DNA of 64,000 nucleotides from positions 36,531,254 through 36,595,253 of the forward strand of contig OY821781.1 of NCBI GenBank assembly GCA_963682175.1, read 5' to 3'. Position 1 is the stretch's first letter. The number at the start of each line of letters is the position of its first letter. Shown piece after piece: positions 24,099-35,646 of this stretch. The DNA comes from Triglochin maritima (lineage: Eukaryota > Streptophyta > Magnoliopsida > Alismatales > Juncaginaceae). The translations under genes were made by a program, and so were the position numbers. The notes beneath the pieces are model-generated. The model worked only from the letters and a program-made list of their open reading frames with translations. It made no database searches and was not told the DNA's origin.

Positions 24099-25060
24099 GT
24101 TTATACATGTAGAAGCGTTCATAGAAAGTTCATCTTACACAAAATTAATTTTAAATTTTATTATTAATTAATAACCATATATGTACACAAAACATAAAAA
24201 TTAAAGTTAACTTACAATATTGGAGGCAACTAGTTCAGACTCTTCATTAATGTAACAACCTTCCAAAGTAATACGCTCTCGCTTCTACTTTTCTTCTCTA
24301 GATATCGGAGATGGAGACGACAAATTACTTTCCTGCTCTTCACTCATACCCACTTCCACAGATTCTTTTTTTGGAAATTTTTTCCGTCATCATAGACCCC
24401 TCAAGTTTTCGGTAACCCCATCTGGACAATCTATGTTGAAACTTGTTACTAGATTGTCGTTTCTGGTTCTACTCTCATATTTCCTAAAAAATAATATTAT
24501 GGATTAATTAACAAAATAAAAATTATAAATTCTACATATAAAAAGATTGAGTATATAATACCATAAATTATGGAGAAAGTCTGGTTCTTTTGAACTCAGC
24601 CAATGTCGGCGGTGAAATGAAACTGTAAGTAGCACAAGGGTCACAATTCTTATATTCCGCAAAGATAAACATGTACGTTAGCTTTCTTTTAAAGTCTTTC
24701 CACCAGTTACTAACATAGGAAATCAACTTCGTCTTCAACACTTTAGTGGATTCAAAAATTGAATTTGGCGTACAACCAAAAAAACACTTGAAAATTAGAA
24801 TCAATAAGAGAGGAAATTTTAAATAAAACTAATAAACAAAGACATACCATTATATCTTTCCAAATTTGTTCTTTCAGAGAAGAATCAACTTGTGTCAAAG
24901 TTTCAATACAAATATCAACCTTGGTTCTAGCAACAGTACCCAAATAACTTGGCCAATAAATTTTATTCTCTCTGATAGGCTCTAAGAGACGATCAAAGTC
25001 CAAAGGCAATAGACCTTCACATTTTGCTTTTTGTTGAAACTCTAACGTAAGAGTTGCTCA
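24099..25060 (-). pseudogene. Second CACTA coding relic in C1 (Ptta/En/Spm-type)
   Basis: Two minus-strand pieces. Positions 24752-25009 begin PLDFDRLLEPIRENKIYWPSY and include LGTVARTKVDI and EQIWKDIM. Positions 24568-24804 include WWKDFKRKLTYMFIFAEYK. These resemble the plant Ptta/En/Spm (transposase_24) protein found as the second gene of CACTA elements, which helps the TNP2 transposase at the element ends. The shift between the pieces could be an intron (GT-like and AG-like sites lie near 24850 and 24800) or a lesion. An acidic tail may follow toward 24300. In C2 the matching gene lies downstream of TNP2. Here it lies upstream, separated by the palindrome. Function is inferred from resemblance only. 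Confidence 0.6.
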
Positions 25061-25249
25061 CTGTGGAGGAACCGAAGTTGAGGTTTCATCGTCATTTTGG
25101 GGTGGTTTTTCTTGCTGGGAGCCATTAACCTGAAGGAAGAATAATAAAAACTTATGGTATGACTTCTTGATCCAACGTTGGAGCCATTTTGAATATGGTT
25201 ACTCCGACAGAATGAATCTCAGTCAAAACCAATCAGAATTCAGATAAAA

Positions 25250-26072
25250 CCAATTAGATTTTGGGTCGGGTGTTTTTTCGAATACCCTACCACGTCGGAT
25301 AAATTATGCACCAACATGGAAGACCCCATACAATGTCGGATAAATTTAACACCGACGTGGGAGACCCCTACAATGTCAGCTAAATTGAACACCAACGTGG
25401 AAGAGATAAACCAAAAATGCAAAACTCGTAATGCATTTCCATATGTATGTTTATAGCCAAATAACTTGACATGAAAGAATTTTTGAGCAAACAAACATTT
25501 TTCCAACCAACCAACAAAAGAAATATTGCCGAAAGACCCTACCAAAGAAAAACAATAAACAAAGAAATGTTGTTGTCAAAGACTTAGACTTCGGTGTTGG
25601 CGGAGGGAGAGCGCGTTTGAGGGAATTAAGGGAAGAGGAATGCTCGGGAAGTAAAGATAGGTCACGCGAGTAAGTGAAGTGGAATGCTCTGGTCGGCAAG
25701 ACGAAGGGTTTAGTGTTTCTTGAAGCATGGGTTTGGGAATATGAAAACCCTACCACGTCGGATTACACTACCACGTCAGATTAGTTATTAACCGACTTGA
25801 TAGGGTGCCCTACCACGTCGGTCTACTGGGTCGACATGGTAGGGTATGAATTATTTAAAAAAATCATAAACGAACCCTTCCACGTCAGTCTGTGTAAACG
25901 CCGACGTAGAAGACCCCCTACCATGTCGGTTTCTAAGACCGACGTGGTAGGATGTTGGAAAATGGATCATTCCACGTTGGCCTGTTAATAGCCGATGTGG
26001 TAAACTCTCTGCCATGTTGGTTTAGTAATGTCTAGCGTGCTAGGGTTGACGTGGTAGTCCAACTTTTCAATA
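25250..26072 (-). repeat. C1 right subterminal repeat array and terminus
   Basis: Around a dozen copies of CCTACCACGTCGG or its complement in head-to-head pairs (for example 25743-25830, 25840-26040), ending CAATAGTG at 26072. Between 25420 and 25740 lies unrelated sequence, probably the 5' untranslated region of the C1 gene on the minus strand. Confidence 0.8.
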
Positions 26073-26135
26073 GTGTTCATTTTTTCTCTTACTTTGTTTT
26101 GCTTGGGACTAGCAAAAGGTAAGTGTGGGGGTATT
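26073..26135 (+). other. Athila A internal remnant and polypurine tract
   Basis: Continues the sequence broken off at 10785 and ends in a purine tract (GTAAGTGTGGGGGTAT) directly before the 3' LTR. Confidence 0.9.
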
Positions 26136-27500
26136 TGATTAGAAGCATGTCATGCATCATATTCATGCTATATATCCTTAATTGTAATCACATATTATGC
26201 TACTTGAGAGTTTGTTGTTATATTTTAGGTATTAGGTAATAAAGAAGAGAATGGAAGAGAAAAATGACTAAAACGTAAGACGAAAAGACTTAAATGATGA
26301 AAAATGTACCTCTCGGTCAAACATACGAACCCATCTGTAAGAGGGAAGGACATGTACATAAGCCCGAAGGGACCAAATAGTAAACCGAGAAACTCTGCAC
26401 CATCATGAGGAATATTTTGGCAATTAGATTCGGCCCAGACTCCAATTGCCAATCCAGTCCACCCCACGTCACTAATTGAAGCACTAAAGAACATATCCAA
26501 AAAGGGATCCGATCCAAGAAAAAGTGACCGCCAATTGGCGGCCCAATTGGATATGGGTTATGTGTTTATGTCTATTCCGGGAATGGCATACACCCACATC
26601 GGGAGATTGTCCCGGTTTCATTTTTTCATGCCTATAAATAGAACTCTTCTTCCTCCCTTGTTATCTACCCATTGTTTGGTGGTAATTCTCTCTACTTAGA
26701 GTGAGTCTTGGAACAAAACTCAAGTGGAGAAGAATACTACTTGTAATGTAAGTCGTGTAAATAAAAAAAATCATAGCTTTGTTTAATGTTGTGTTTTATA
26801 ATGCCTACATGTTTAGCTTAGTTTGTTTTCTTATTCTTAGTATAATTATTTATTTTGTCTTTCAGTCTTAATATAGTTTGTAGCTTAATGGGTAGTGAGT
26901 AGTTCCACCCCCTTTGGGGTGGAGATGTTGTTTATACATGTAATGAAGAATGAGATGAATGCTATCTTGTACAATATGTGATGAATTTGAGTGTATGCTT
27001 GTTTGTTTAAAAGAGAATACTTAACTTATTGGGTTCTGCCATAATCATTAGGTACTTCCCACTGTTTAGGTTTTTAATAACCAACTTGTTTATGCTCATG
27101 TTAATCAACTAAGTTAGTGATTTGGATGATAGGTCTTGTCACAACCATTAGGTACGTCCTATGCATAAAAGCAGAACCTACACTTATGCCATATTGAATG
27201 CATTCTTCACCACTTTATTTCATGTGTACACACACTCCAACCCTTTGGAGGTTTTTATTCCTGAAATTCATCTAGCTTTGATAGCCTTTAGTTTAGTTTC
27301 AATTCCTCTCGTGCCATCATCTCATTATTGTTGCTTGCTAGTTTAGTGTATCTTAGTTTAATTTAATCAACCTCTTCCCCCCTTTATTTTCCACTTGATT
27401 TCCGAAAAATCCAGAGTTGATACACCTCCCTATGGATCGACTAGTACTTGCCCCTTCTTCACCGATGACCGTGCACTTGCGGTTGAGCTTTATTGAAACA
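26136..27500 (+). repeat. 3' LTR of Athila A
   Basis: TGATTAGAAGC to TTGAAACA. TATA box TATAAATA at 26633-26640. Carries GACCGCCAATTGGCGG near 26527. Confidence 0.92.
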
Positions 27501-28343
27501 ATTGGCTTCTGGGAATGTGGATCCCGGAGCAACTTCTTCCTTAGAGGTTGAGAGTTGTTTGGATGGGGAGAAGGCTTGTGGGAGTCTCAGATGTCTTGTC
27601 AAATTAAATTCCCAAATTACACACAGACTTTGATAAAATAAAAGGTATATGCTTGAATCAACATGAGTAAAATCGTCACAAAAATCCATTAAGTGGAGGA
27701 GCTGCCAGAAACTCCTCCGATGAGCTTCTCTATCTCAATAGAAAACATGTCTCAATTGTCGGGTTGGGAGCCCAACTCCTGGGGATTCATCCCCATGTTT
27801 GGATGCACCCCAGATACTGTAGCAGCTCCCATGCCTCCTAGAAGGTGGGCACCGTGACATCCAAACAGACCCTATAGTCTCATTTGATACAATTTGCCAT
27901 AATATATGATATATCATTTTGTTATGAGTAATATGTGCATGCATCAAAAACCTCATTTTTTATTCTAAAACGTCAATTTTTTCAATATTCACAATTAAAC
28001 CCTTCAATACGATGCAATTATGTCAAATATAATCCACTTTATGCTGCTATATACAATTTATAAAATGCGATATTGTCACGCCTCAATCTTTAGTCCCATA
28101 GTAGTAGTAGTTGGTCCATGACCAACATGCTGGTGCGCATGCAAATTAAGATTGAAATAATTTATTATATTAAAATAAAAATTAATTATAAAATTGAAAT
28201 TATGTATGCATAGATGTCTTTAATTACTTTTATAATTATAAAGTAATATTAAGTAAGAACTAATAGATAGTATTGAAATTTTGATCCAAAGATAATACTA
28301 AATTACTAATTAAATCACCTATAAATAACTTGTCATCATAAAA
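27501..28343. other. Spacer, possibly a MITE split by Athila A
   Basis: No gene. The left flank of Athila A (GTTTGGATGTGACTCCC, about 6175) and the reverse complement of 27840-27875 (GTCTGTTTGGATGTCACGG) are similar, which suggests a small inverted-repeat element of about 0.43 kb into which A inserted. The rest to 28343 is AT-rich without recognisable content. Confidence 0.3.
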
Positions 28344-28530
28344 AAGGTCAGGACAAGCACGTCCTAGCCGTCCATGGAGGGAGCAAGAAGATCACCAAAG
28401 GTAAATGCAAAAACAAATTGGCCAAAAAGGTGTTAAAAGGGAATGGAGTAGGAAGGGCTCATGCGAGTGCCTCAAGGCAGAACTCTTCAAAATCTCCGAC
28501 TCCTAATATGGAGTGTTACCACTGTGGTGG
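28344..28530 (+). pseudogene. Copia D gag fragment, left of the CACTA insertion
   Basis: A Lys-rich open stretch typical of the gag C-terminus ends in the first half of a CCHC zinc knuckle (MECYHCGG). The second half resumes after the CACTA element at 37025. Everything upstream in gag, plus the 5' LTR and primer site, is missing: the sequence to the left is unrelated AT-rich DNA. Knuckles of this type bind element RNA in the particle. Confidence 0.85.
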
Positions 28531-28533
28531 GAA

Positions 28534-28870
28534 CACTACAACATTTTTACCCTTTAGCCACGGAAAATATCTGTGGCTGTAACTAAGTGTCTGTCGCAAT
28601 GGACCAACCACCACGGATTTTTTCGTGGCTAATACGACGGTCACTGTAGATCTTCAGCCACGGATATTATTGTGACGAAAAAATACCGATGTTGCTTCCT
28701 TTTTGGCAGGAGAAGTGAGCGCGAAAATATATATCAGCCACGGATTTTATCCGTGGCTGATATGGTAACTATAGTAACAGCCACGGAATATTTCCGTCAC
28801 TATTGGTCCTCTGTTAATGACCAATAGCCACAGAACTTTTCCATGGTTGTAGCTAAGTTTCATTCCAGAC
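28534..28870 (+). repeat. C2 left subterminal repeats
   Basis: At least five AGCCACGGA/TCCGTGGCT pairs with 6-10 bp spacers, each able to form a short hairpin. The matching array is at 36900-37015. Confidence 0.85.
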
Positions 28871-29210
28871 ATAAACGCAGCCCATTTTTTTGATATTATT
28901 CATTTCAAATCCTGTTTCAAATAATAGATTGTAAAATAGATGCATACAAGAAACACATTGTATATCCATCATCCCACAAACACATGCATACAAGAAATTC
29001 ATTGTCAATTACAATCATGCATACTATTCATTGAAATTAATAAGCAAAGTTCAACAAAATATTTAAGTTACTAGTCAAAGTAAATAACAAGTGTTTTAAG
29101 ACTCAAGTAAAGGAAACAAACTTATACATCTCCCCCAACTCCCCATCCATTCCTAGTAGTCATTGGAGAAGATTCATCTTGCACTCCATCTTCATTCTGA
29201 GTATAACTAT

Positions 29211-31871
29211 CTATAAACAAGTTTTTATATTTACCATGTCACTTAAGTTGAAGCCAAATCTTCTCGACATTTGGAGGAAAAATTGATCATGTTGAGCACA
29301 TCGAGCTTCATTAAGGCTCATCCTTTCTTTCATCTCGGCTATTATTTGTCGTTGTTCGGCTATTGTTTCTCGTTGCTCGGCTATTATTTCTCGCTCACTT
29401 CCTATGGCTTCCATTCTCTGGTTGATTCCGACTTCGACTCGAACATTTATCTCTTCAGCACTTGAAGCACCTCTACAACCAAATATGTCGGTAGGAGTAA
29501 CGAGAGCGCCTACTGCTCGAACACGGCCGTGTTCGTCATTACCCATTACTTTTGCAAGGGCGTCGTGTCTACCGGTACTAACCATAGAACCAGAATCTCT
29601 GATATTTGTTTCCTCTTATCTCAGTTTACTCTACACATACATTCATCATTGTAATAAAAAAGAATTTGACATACAACAAGAAGAAGTAAGCTTAAAAAAC
29701 TATATTATCACCTTAATCTCCACTGAAGCAGGATCTTTGTCAGAATGCAACAAACACCACATCTGTGCTCAAGTTGGAGGTGGGTCTTCTGGATTCGCTT
29801 TTCTCTACAAAATGCATACCATAACAAACAGACTAACTTTGACTAAGGTACTAGGGACTACATATCTTATATATCTTATATGTAGTCTAATCAGATTTGA
29901 AATGACGCAATCTGAAAGTGGAATAGTTTCAAACCGACAAAGTCCAAGAGACAATGAAAATGGGTCATTTTCTTGTAAACCCCTGTAAATTTGGATTTTT
30001 TTCTTCCATATGAATATGACCAATATGGCATTATGGCAACATACTTTCATTTTTTTATTTTACACTAAAAATCAGTAAACCACGGTTAATGTTGCACTAG
30101 ATTAAGTATGTTTCTGTTGTCAGTGCTATTAGAAAAAAAATTCATGTGGAGGGAAGGGTACCACACAACTTCAATGATAAACCATGATAAGCTACTTTTC
30201 ACGATACTTTATGTGTAATTGTGTCTATATGTGCTAGGAAAACCAACTTAAGATGAATAAGCAAGTTATTTAGATGGCTAAAGTTACCGTGGATCATATT
30301 GCTTGCACTATGAAACGTCAAATAAGCTAATAAAACACTATTCTGAGTAGCAAGCAAAAGAGTTGGTGGAGAGAGATAACAAGAACGGAGCAAAAGTAAG
30401 ATCTTAGATTACAGATATGTCTTGCAAAATTAAACCAAAACCTTTTGTAGGTGGCTGAAGTTGATCAAACAACACAAGCATAAAAATTTAAATGCGTTTT
30501 ATTTCCTTACTATAAAGTTATACAATTAGGGTCTTTTTCCATATAAATGTGTTATTTATGAAACTTTAGCGCAAGCCCAAATTGACTACAATGTCAAGTT
30601 ATTATTCTGTTCTTTTTCTATGCTTCTTCATTTTGAACTTGTGGGCTCCAACTAGATGTTGTACACTGAAAAGGAGACATAATATAGATGTTTTTAAGGC
30701 TTTTTTTGGTTTCATCAAGCCAATAGAGAGGAAGCTAAATTAATCTAAGTATGATTTACTGTTGACAGATTTACAAAATGTTGACAGATTAATCTAAATT
30801 AGAGAAATTAGCTTCCAAAAATGCTTCTCAAGGCATGATAAACAGAATGAGCATAAATTTAGCATGTGTGCCTTGGGTATTCTGTTGTTTATGTGTGTGC
30901 ATTTTTTATTTTTTTTGAAAAACAATCTGAATTGGTCAAGTAAAGGACTTGGAGAAGCACAAAATTGGTCTGAAGGAGAAAAACAAAAAAGGTCATGACA
31001 TTACTCAATACTATGTTGACAAAATCAAGTTTACTTTGATTTTCTCTACATACAACAACAACAAAAAAGAAACCATTTTAAGCAGTAAGGAGTTAAATTT
31101 GCTCACAACTTACAATTTCCTCAGCTTTGCGAGCAATGGACTTCGTGCCGCAACTGTGGGGTATTACATTTTTGGCTATGTTGTTCTTGTTTACCTCACT
31201 TTTTCGCTAATTAAATGTACAAAAATATAATGTATTAGTAAAAATACAAATTAAAAGTATATCATAACTTTGACTAATTTAAAATACCAATTTACCTTAA
31301 ATTCTGGGGTTTGCCAATAGTCTAATAGTGTAACCCATTGTTGAGGATTAACTTCATCGGGTCTAGCACCAAGTCGATCAGATCTACTCTCCAAACCCTC
31401 AACTAAAACATGTAATTTATTTTTACACCCTTTCCATCTCAGATTCATCCAAGCAATCAGCTTCTTCTTGTGATGTTCCTCAATGTTAAATTGTTCCTAA
31501 TTTATAAAAGTATTTGGTAAAAAACATATTTACATTACATTAATTAAATTTTGGGAGTGTAAATGTACCTTAACAATGTTCCATGCCTTTTCTTTATCTT
31601 CTTTAGGGACAGAACGCCAGTCAGAATACGTCAATGGAAGAAGATTACCATTCCTCACAATGCTACCCACAAATGTTGCTAATGTAACTGCATTAGGCCC
31701 GACAGGAAGCCCATTCACGTCCCAACTCAACATTAACATGTTTTCGGAATTGAGCTCCCACGTAGAAAGAGCTTGGGTGCGTCCCCGACGTTTTGTGGAA
31801 TTCGAATCCACTACGCAACAATTTAGAAGTTTAAATAAATGAGTAAATAACACCACTTCTATCAAACACAC
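29211..31871 (-). pseudogene. Second CACTA gene of C2 (transposase_24-like), in pieces
   Basis: Minus-strand pieces in order. 31530-31871 contains NGLPVGPNAVTLATFVGSIV, NGNLLPLTYSDWRSVP and KEKAWNIVK, the family hallmark of a glycine-rich entry followed by a Trp-rich helix. 31251-31448 contains PQQWVTLLDYWQTPEFK. 29211-29585 contains GRVRAVGALVTPTDIFG and then a repeated coiled-coil run (REIIAEQRETIAEQRQIIAE). About 1.7 kb between the last two pieces is AT-rich and probably an intron. The first two are separated by about 80 bp with plausible splice sites. Known role of such proteins: binding subterminal repeats to assist excision. I cannot tell whether splicing would restore a full frame, so the pseudogene label is cautious. 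Confidence 0.6.
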
Positions 31872-32175
31872 TAACTATGTAAATCAATTTACTAACTTGA
31901 GGAAGGAAGTGATGCGTCAATGTTATTGTCATCCTCAGGCACGTGTGGAGGGATGTGTTCAACTGGATCATCTTGTGTCTCATTCTCATGTTGAGTGGGT
32001 TGTGATGTTTGACTCGAAGAACCCCTCACAAAACGCATCAATCTTTTCATATCTGCGAAATGTTTAAAAAGAACAAATGTTAAATTTCATTAAATCAATA
32101 GTTTAAAAAAACCAAGATTGTAAAACTTGTTATATAAATGCAATACATATCCAAAATTATAAATATATAAATAAT

Positions 32176-32847
32176 TTACCAATTATCACTATCTACATCA
32201 TCCTCCTCTACTTCAAGTGGAGGATCTACTAATTCCTCAAGGTCAGGTCTACTCCAATCGACATCAACAATTTCAACATGGGTATTACTTAAATCCAGAG
32301 GACGAGCTTGACAATATAACTCATCTGTCTTTGGTGTGTCAGACTCTGGCATGTTATATAAATGCCTTGGTGTGGTCCTAATAACCACAAGCCATTCTTG
32401 CTCTCCAGGATCCAAGAGTTTTTCTTTTGCGTAAAAAACTTGTTCTTCTTGACTTGCAAAAATAAAAGGTTCGTCACTATTCAGATACCTTTTTGGGTTC
32501 ACCAAAGTAAACCCGAATTCGTCCCTTTTTATCCCAGTATCACGAGAAGTAGTGTCATACCAATCACATTTAAATAATACATCTTTTATATCATCATAGT
32601 AGTCAATTTGTATGATATCTTTAAGAACACCAAAATATTCAACTTCTCCTACAACGGGGTTAGAGTCTCTTCTGTTTGAGTAACTTTCAGTTGATGTTGT
32701 GACAACTACACCACTATTTTGTGTCTTTCGGGATGATCCACGATCTGCGGTGTTGAACCGATACCCGTTGCTTAAATAAGGAGAATAACGCTTGTCAATT
32801 GTATTTCGACCTCTCGCCATTGCCATTAAGACGTTAGACAAAATCAT
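32176..32847 (-). pseudogene. C2 transposase C-terminal part (DUF4216 region)
   Basis: A 223-codon open piece with the DUF4216 core: VEYFGVLKDIIQIDYY, VLFKCDWYDT, DEFGFTLVNPKRYLNSDEPFIFASQ and the YAKEKLLDPGEQEWLVVI tail, then an acidic C-terminus (EVEEDDVDSDNW). It follows the DUF4218/linker piece at 32989-33309 (LEGSMAEGYIADECATFCSCYL). In this transposon family these domains sit after the TNP2 catalytic core in one multi-exon gene, and their own role is unknown. The piece may be the final exon, since the short gap to 32989 has splice-like borders. Confidence 0.8.
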
Positions 32848-32988
32848 GCCTGATTCATTTTCCTCTTTAACTGTTCAGAAAACCAGCTACTAAATTCCCT
32901 ATTTCGTTGATTGGTAACATCTCTTCGAATACGCCTTCGACCCCGCATGGCATTCAATACATTCCAACGTCTGTAGTCCAGAAATGAA

Positions 32989-35646
32989 TTATTTTGTTTC
33001 TAATAGACATAAACAAAAGTGACCAAAGGAAAAAAAGTAATCATACTCTATATATGGTTGAACTTCTTCGTTGTGGAATAAAATCCAACGATGTGCTTTC
33101 TCTAAATCAGTTGTTTCAATTCGACACATGTCAGAACATCCTATTGCACAACCTTGGTATCCTTCATTGCTTAATGGCTGATTGATTAGAGTTTCATCTT
33201 TACGCAAATAACATGAGCAAAATGTCGCACACTCATCGGCAATGTAACCTTCAGCCATTGACCCTTCTAGACGACTCGTATTACGAACATATGATTTCAA
33301 CCTTGCCATGTACCTGAAATTTGACTACATATTTATAAACATATCCTAAATAATATTATTACTTACTACAATTACAAACATAATGTACTTTTACCTTTCG
33401 AATGGATACATCCAACGGTAATACATGGGACCACATAAACTAGCTTCCTTAGGAAGTGCAGCCTTATATCAAAGAAGCTTGGTGGGAATATCATTTCCAA
33501 CTCGCATAAGGTATGAGATATCTTCTTTTCTAGTTGAAGGAAGTCTACAACCCTGAATTCTTTCGAGCACAGACCTCTAAAGAATTGACACATGTCAATC
33601 ACAGTTTTTCGGACATGCTTTACTCCATGTGATTGTCGAAGGGCCAAAGGGAGCAGTTCTTGCATCATAATATGACAATCATGACTCTTCAGTTGATGCA
33701 ACTTCCGTTCGTTCACTTTAACACAACGTGATATATTGGATGAGAATCCATTTGGCATTTCAAAAACTTCAATATCCGACAAAAGTTTTTCTGCTCATTG
33801 TTTTTCATCCAAAAGGCGGCAGGTTTGAATTTCCCTTCATTTGGTCCATTGTGTGGATGTAAATCCTTTCTGATGTTCATCAACTGCAAGTCCTTCCTAG
33901 ACTTTAGATTGTCTTTACTGTTAGGCAAAACACCCACCACAGTGCTTAACAAACTATCACACACATTTTTTTCAATATGCATTGCATCAAGATTGTGCCG
34001 AACCAGAATGTCTTTCCAATAAGGCAACTCAAAAAATATGCTTCGTTTGTTCCAACTGTGATCTTTACCTAAATCAACATGTGGTCGTCCTTTCCCAAAT
34101 ACCACTTCAAATTCTTTCACCTGATCAAAAATGACATCACCAGTCAAAGCAACATGAGCACTTCTTTGTTCAGTAGATCCATCAAAGTGTCTTTTATCCT
34201 TTCTCCAAAGATGGTTTTCATCTAACTAGCGACGATGCCCCATGTAACAAAAGTTTTTGCTATTTCTTAACCATCGAGAGCAAGTTTCTCCTTGGCAACA
34301 AGGACAAGCAAAATGACCTTTTGTGCTCCAACCACTTAGGTTTGCATACGCTGGAAAATCATTTATTGTCCATAAAAGTGCGCATCGCATTGAAAATGTT
34401 TCTTTTCGAGATGCATCATAAGTGTTTACTCCTAAAACCCATAATTCCTTGAGTTCTTCAATTAAAGGTTGCAAGTAAACATCAATGTCATTTCCTGGGG
34501 CTTGTGGGCCTGGTATTAGGAGCGACATGATGAAATGTGGATGTTTCATACACATCCATGGTGGCAAGTTATAAACTACAAGTATCACTGGCCATGTACT
34601 ATGTGCAGACCCTCGAAACGGTTGAAAACCATCTGATGCTAATCCAAGTCTGACATTTCTTGGTTCACATGCAAAAAATGGATGGATTCTATCAAATGCA
34701 TGCCAAACTTCTGAATCAGCTGGGCGTCTCAAAACTCCATCTCTTTTCCGATTCTCGTCATGCCATCTCATCGACAACGCCAGAAGTAAGACCTTTGAAG
34801 TCTATCCTTAATTGGGAAATGACGTAAGACCTTTGCTGGAATCTTCTTTTGCTTATTTTTCTTCTTCGATGTAGTGGCAATTATGTCTTCAGCATCTTCG
34901 TCTATTTCTACAACCTTCCATCGTGAAACTTCACATACGGGACAAGAAATGGCTTCACTCAATTCTTTCCAGTACAAGATACAACTATTAGGACAAGCGT
35001 GTATTTTATTGTAACCAAATCCTAAGTTGTTCATCATCTTCTTTGTTTCATAATGATTTTTAGGCACATGTGCACCATCTGGAAGTACATCCGCAAAGAA
35101 CTCCAACAATTTATTAAATGAACTATTGGTCCACTTACTTACGCACTTCAAGTGGAATAGCCTTGTGATGAAAGACAACTTTGTGAGCCCCAATTTACAA
35201 CCAGGATATAATTCTTCTTCTGCATCTTCTAAATATTGGTAAAGCTTCGTCATTTGGTCACCTACAGGAATTGAATCTTCCATGTTTTCATCACGCAACT
35301 CATTTGCATCCATTTGATTGCGTAACAAATCCTGGACCATGCCATGCATGTCATCAAATTCCTCAACATTCTCTCCCTCAATTCGTGACGTGGTCGATGG
35401 ATTTGAAATTCCAAAGTCCTCGCCATGAAAAATCCAACATGTGTAATTACGAGTGAAACCTTGAAAAATAACATCTTCATGCACATCTTTCTGTTTCTTC
35501 CATTTGGAATTGTTACATTTAGAACAAGGACAAACTATATGTGAACTCTGACTAGATGCAAACGCAAAATCCAGAAAACCATTAAGTCGATCGGAAAATG
35601 TAGAACTACTTCTTCCACCATACAACCAACTTCTGTTAGACTCCAT
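32989..35646 (-). pseudogene. C2 TNP2-type transposase core, lightly broken
   Basis: In order: 34768-35646 (292 codons from MESNRSWLYG) is the transposase-associated domain with zinc-type CPCSKCNN, then YPGCKLGLTKLSFITRLFHLK and HACPNSCILYWKE. 34226-34777 is the TNP2 core (PADSEVWHAFDRIHP, NVRLGLASDGFQPF, PGNDIDVYLQPLIEELKELW, TINDFPAYANLSGW, CYMGHRR). 33713-34147 holds the KRSIFFELPYW and LDAMHIEKNVCDSLL motifs. 33372-33782 is DUF4218 (LKSHDCHIMMQELLPLALR). Function in the family: recognition and cutting of element ends in the nucleus. Lesions visible: a shift near 34775, a stop at about 34226 after CYMGHRR, and a shift near 33785. These are few, so C2 is younger than C1. The element is probably inactive unless the breaks are sequence errors or introns. 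Confidence 0.9.

Larger units (their letters stand above)
10786..26072 (-). mobile_element. CACTA element C1, carrying Athila B inside
   Basis: The left end is CACTGCTAGAAAAA at 10786. The right end, read inward from 26072, is CACTATTGAAAAG. The insertion is bracketed by the 3-bp duplication ttc (10783-10785 and 26073-26075), as expected for CACTA elements. Both termini carry arrays of the motif CCGACGTGGTAG in direct and inverted form. Inside are a decayed TNP2-type transposase (minus strand, 11701-14187), a palindromic block (14867-15105), the 8.9-kb Athila B insertion, and a second CACTA-type coding relic (24099-25060). Without Athila B the element is about 6.3 kb. The gene order differs from C2 in this window, so C1 may be composite. 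Confidence 0.88.
6220..27500 (+). mobile_element. Athila-type Gypsy element A, split by CACTA element C1
   Basis: Outer shell of the nest. It has a 5' LTR (6220-7618), Asp-tRNA-type primer site, leader, a short gag relic, 3' noncoding region to 10785, then the C1 insertion (10786-26072), then the last 63 bp of internal sequence with polypurine tract and a 3' LTR (26136-27500). Placing 26073 directly after 10785 restores the same order of sequence as the uninterrupted 3' end of Athila B (minus strand, 16707-16800), which proves the join. The target duplication is decayed: atcag at 6215-6219 against attgg at 27501-27505, three of five matching, the mismatches being transitions. No protease, reverse transcriptase or integrase is present, so A is non-autonomous. 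Confidence 0.9.

Noticed and set aside
6215..27505. A clean target duplication for Athila A
   Set aside because: The flanks atcag and attgg agree at only three of five bases. I accept the element on the LTR pair and PBS/PPT but do not claim a proven duplication.
29404..29988. A 194-codon plus-strand open frame
   Set aside because: It overlaps the antisense of the C2 second gene (29211-29585) and continues into AT-rich intron-like DNA. No motif is seen.
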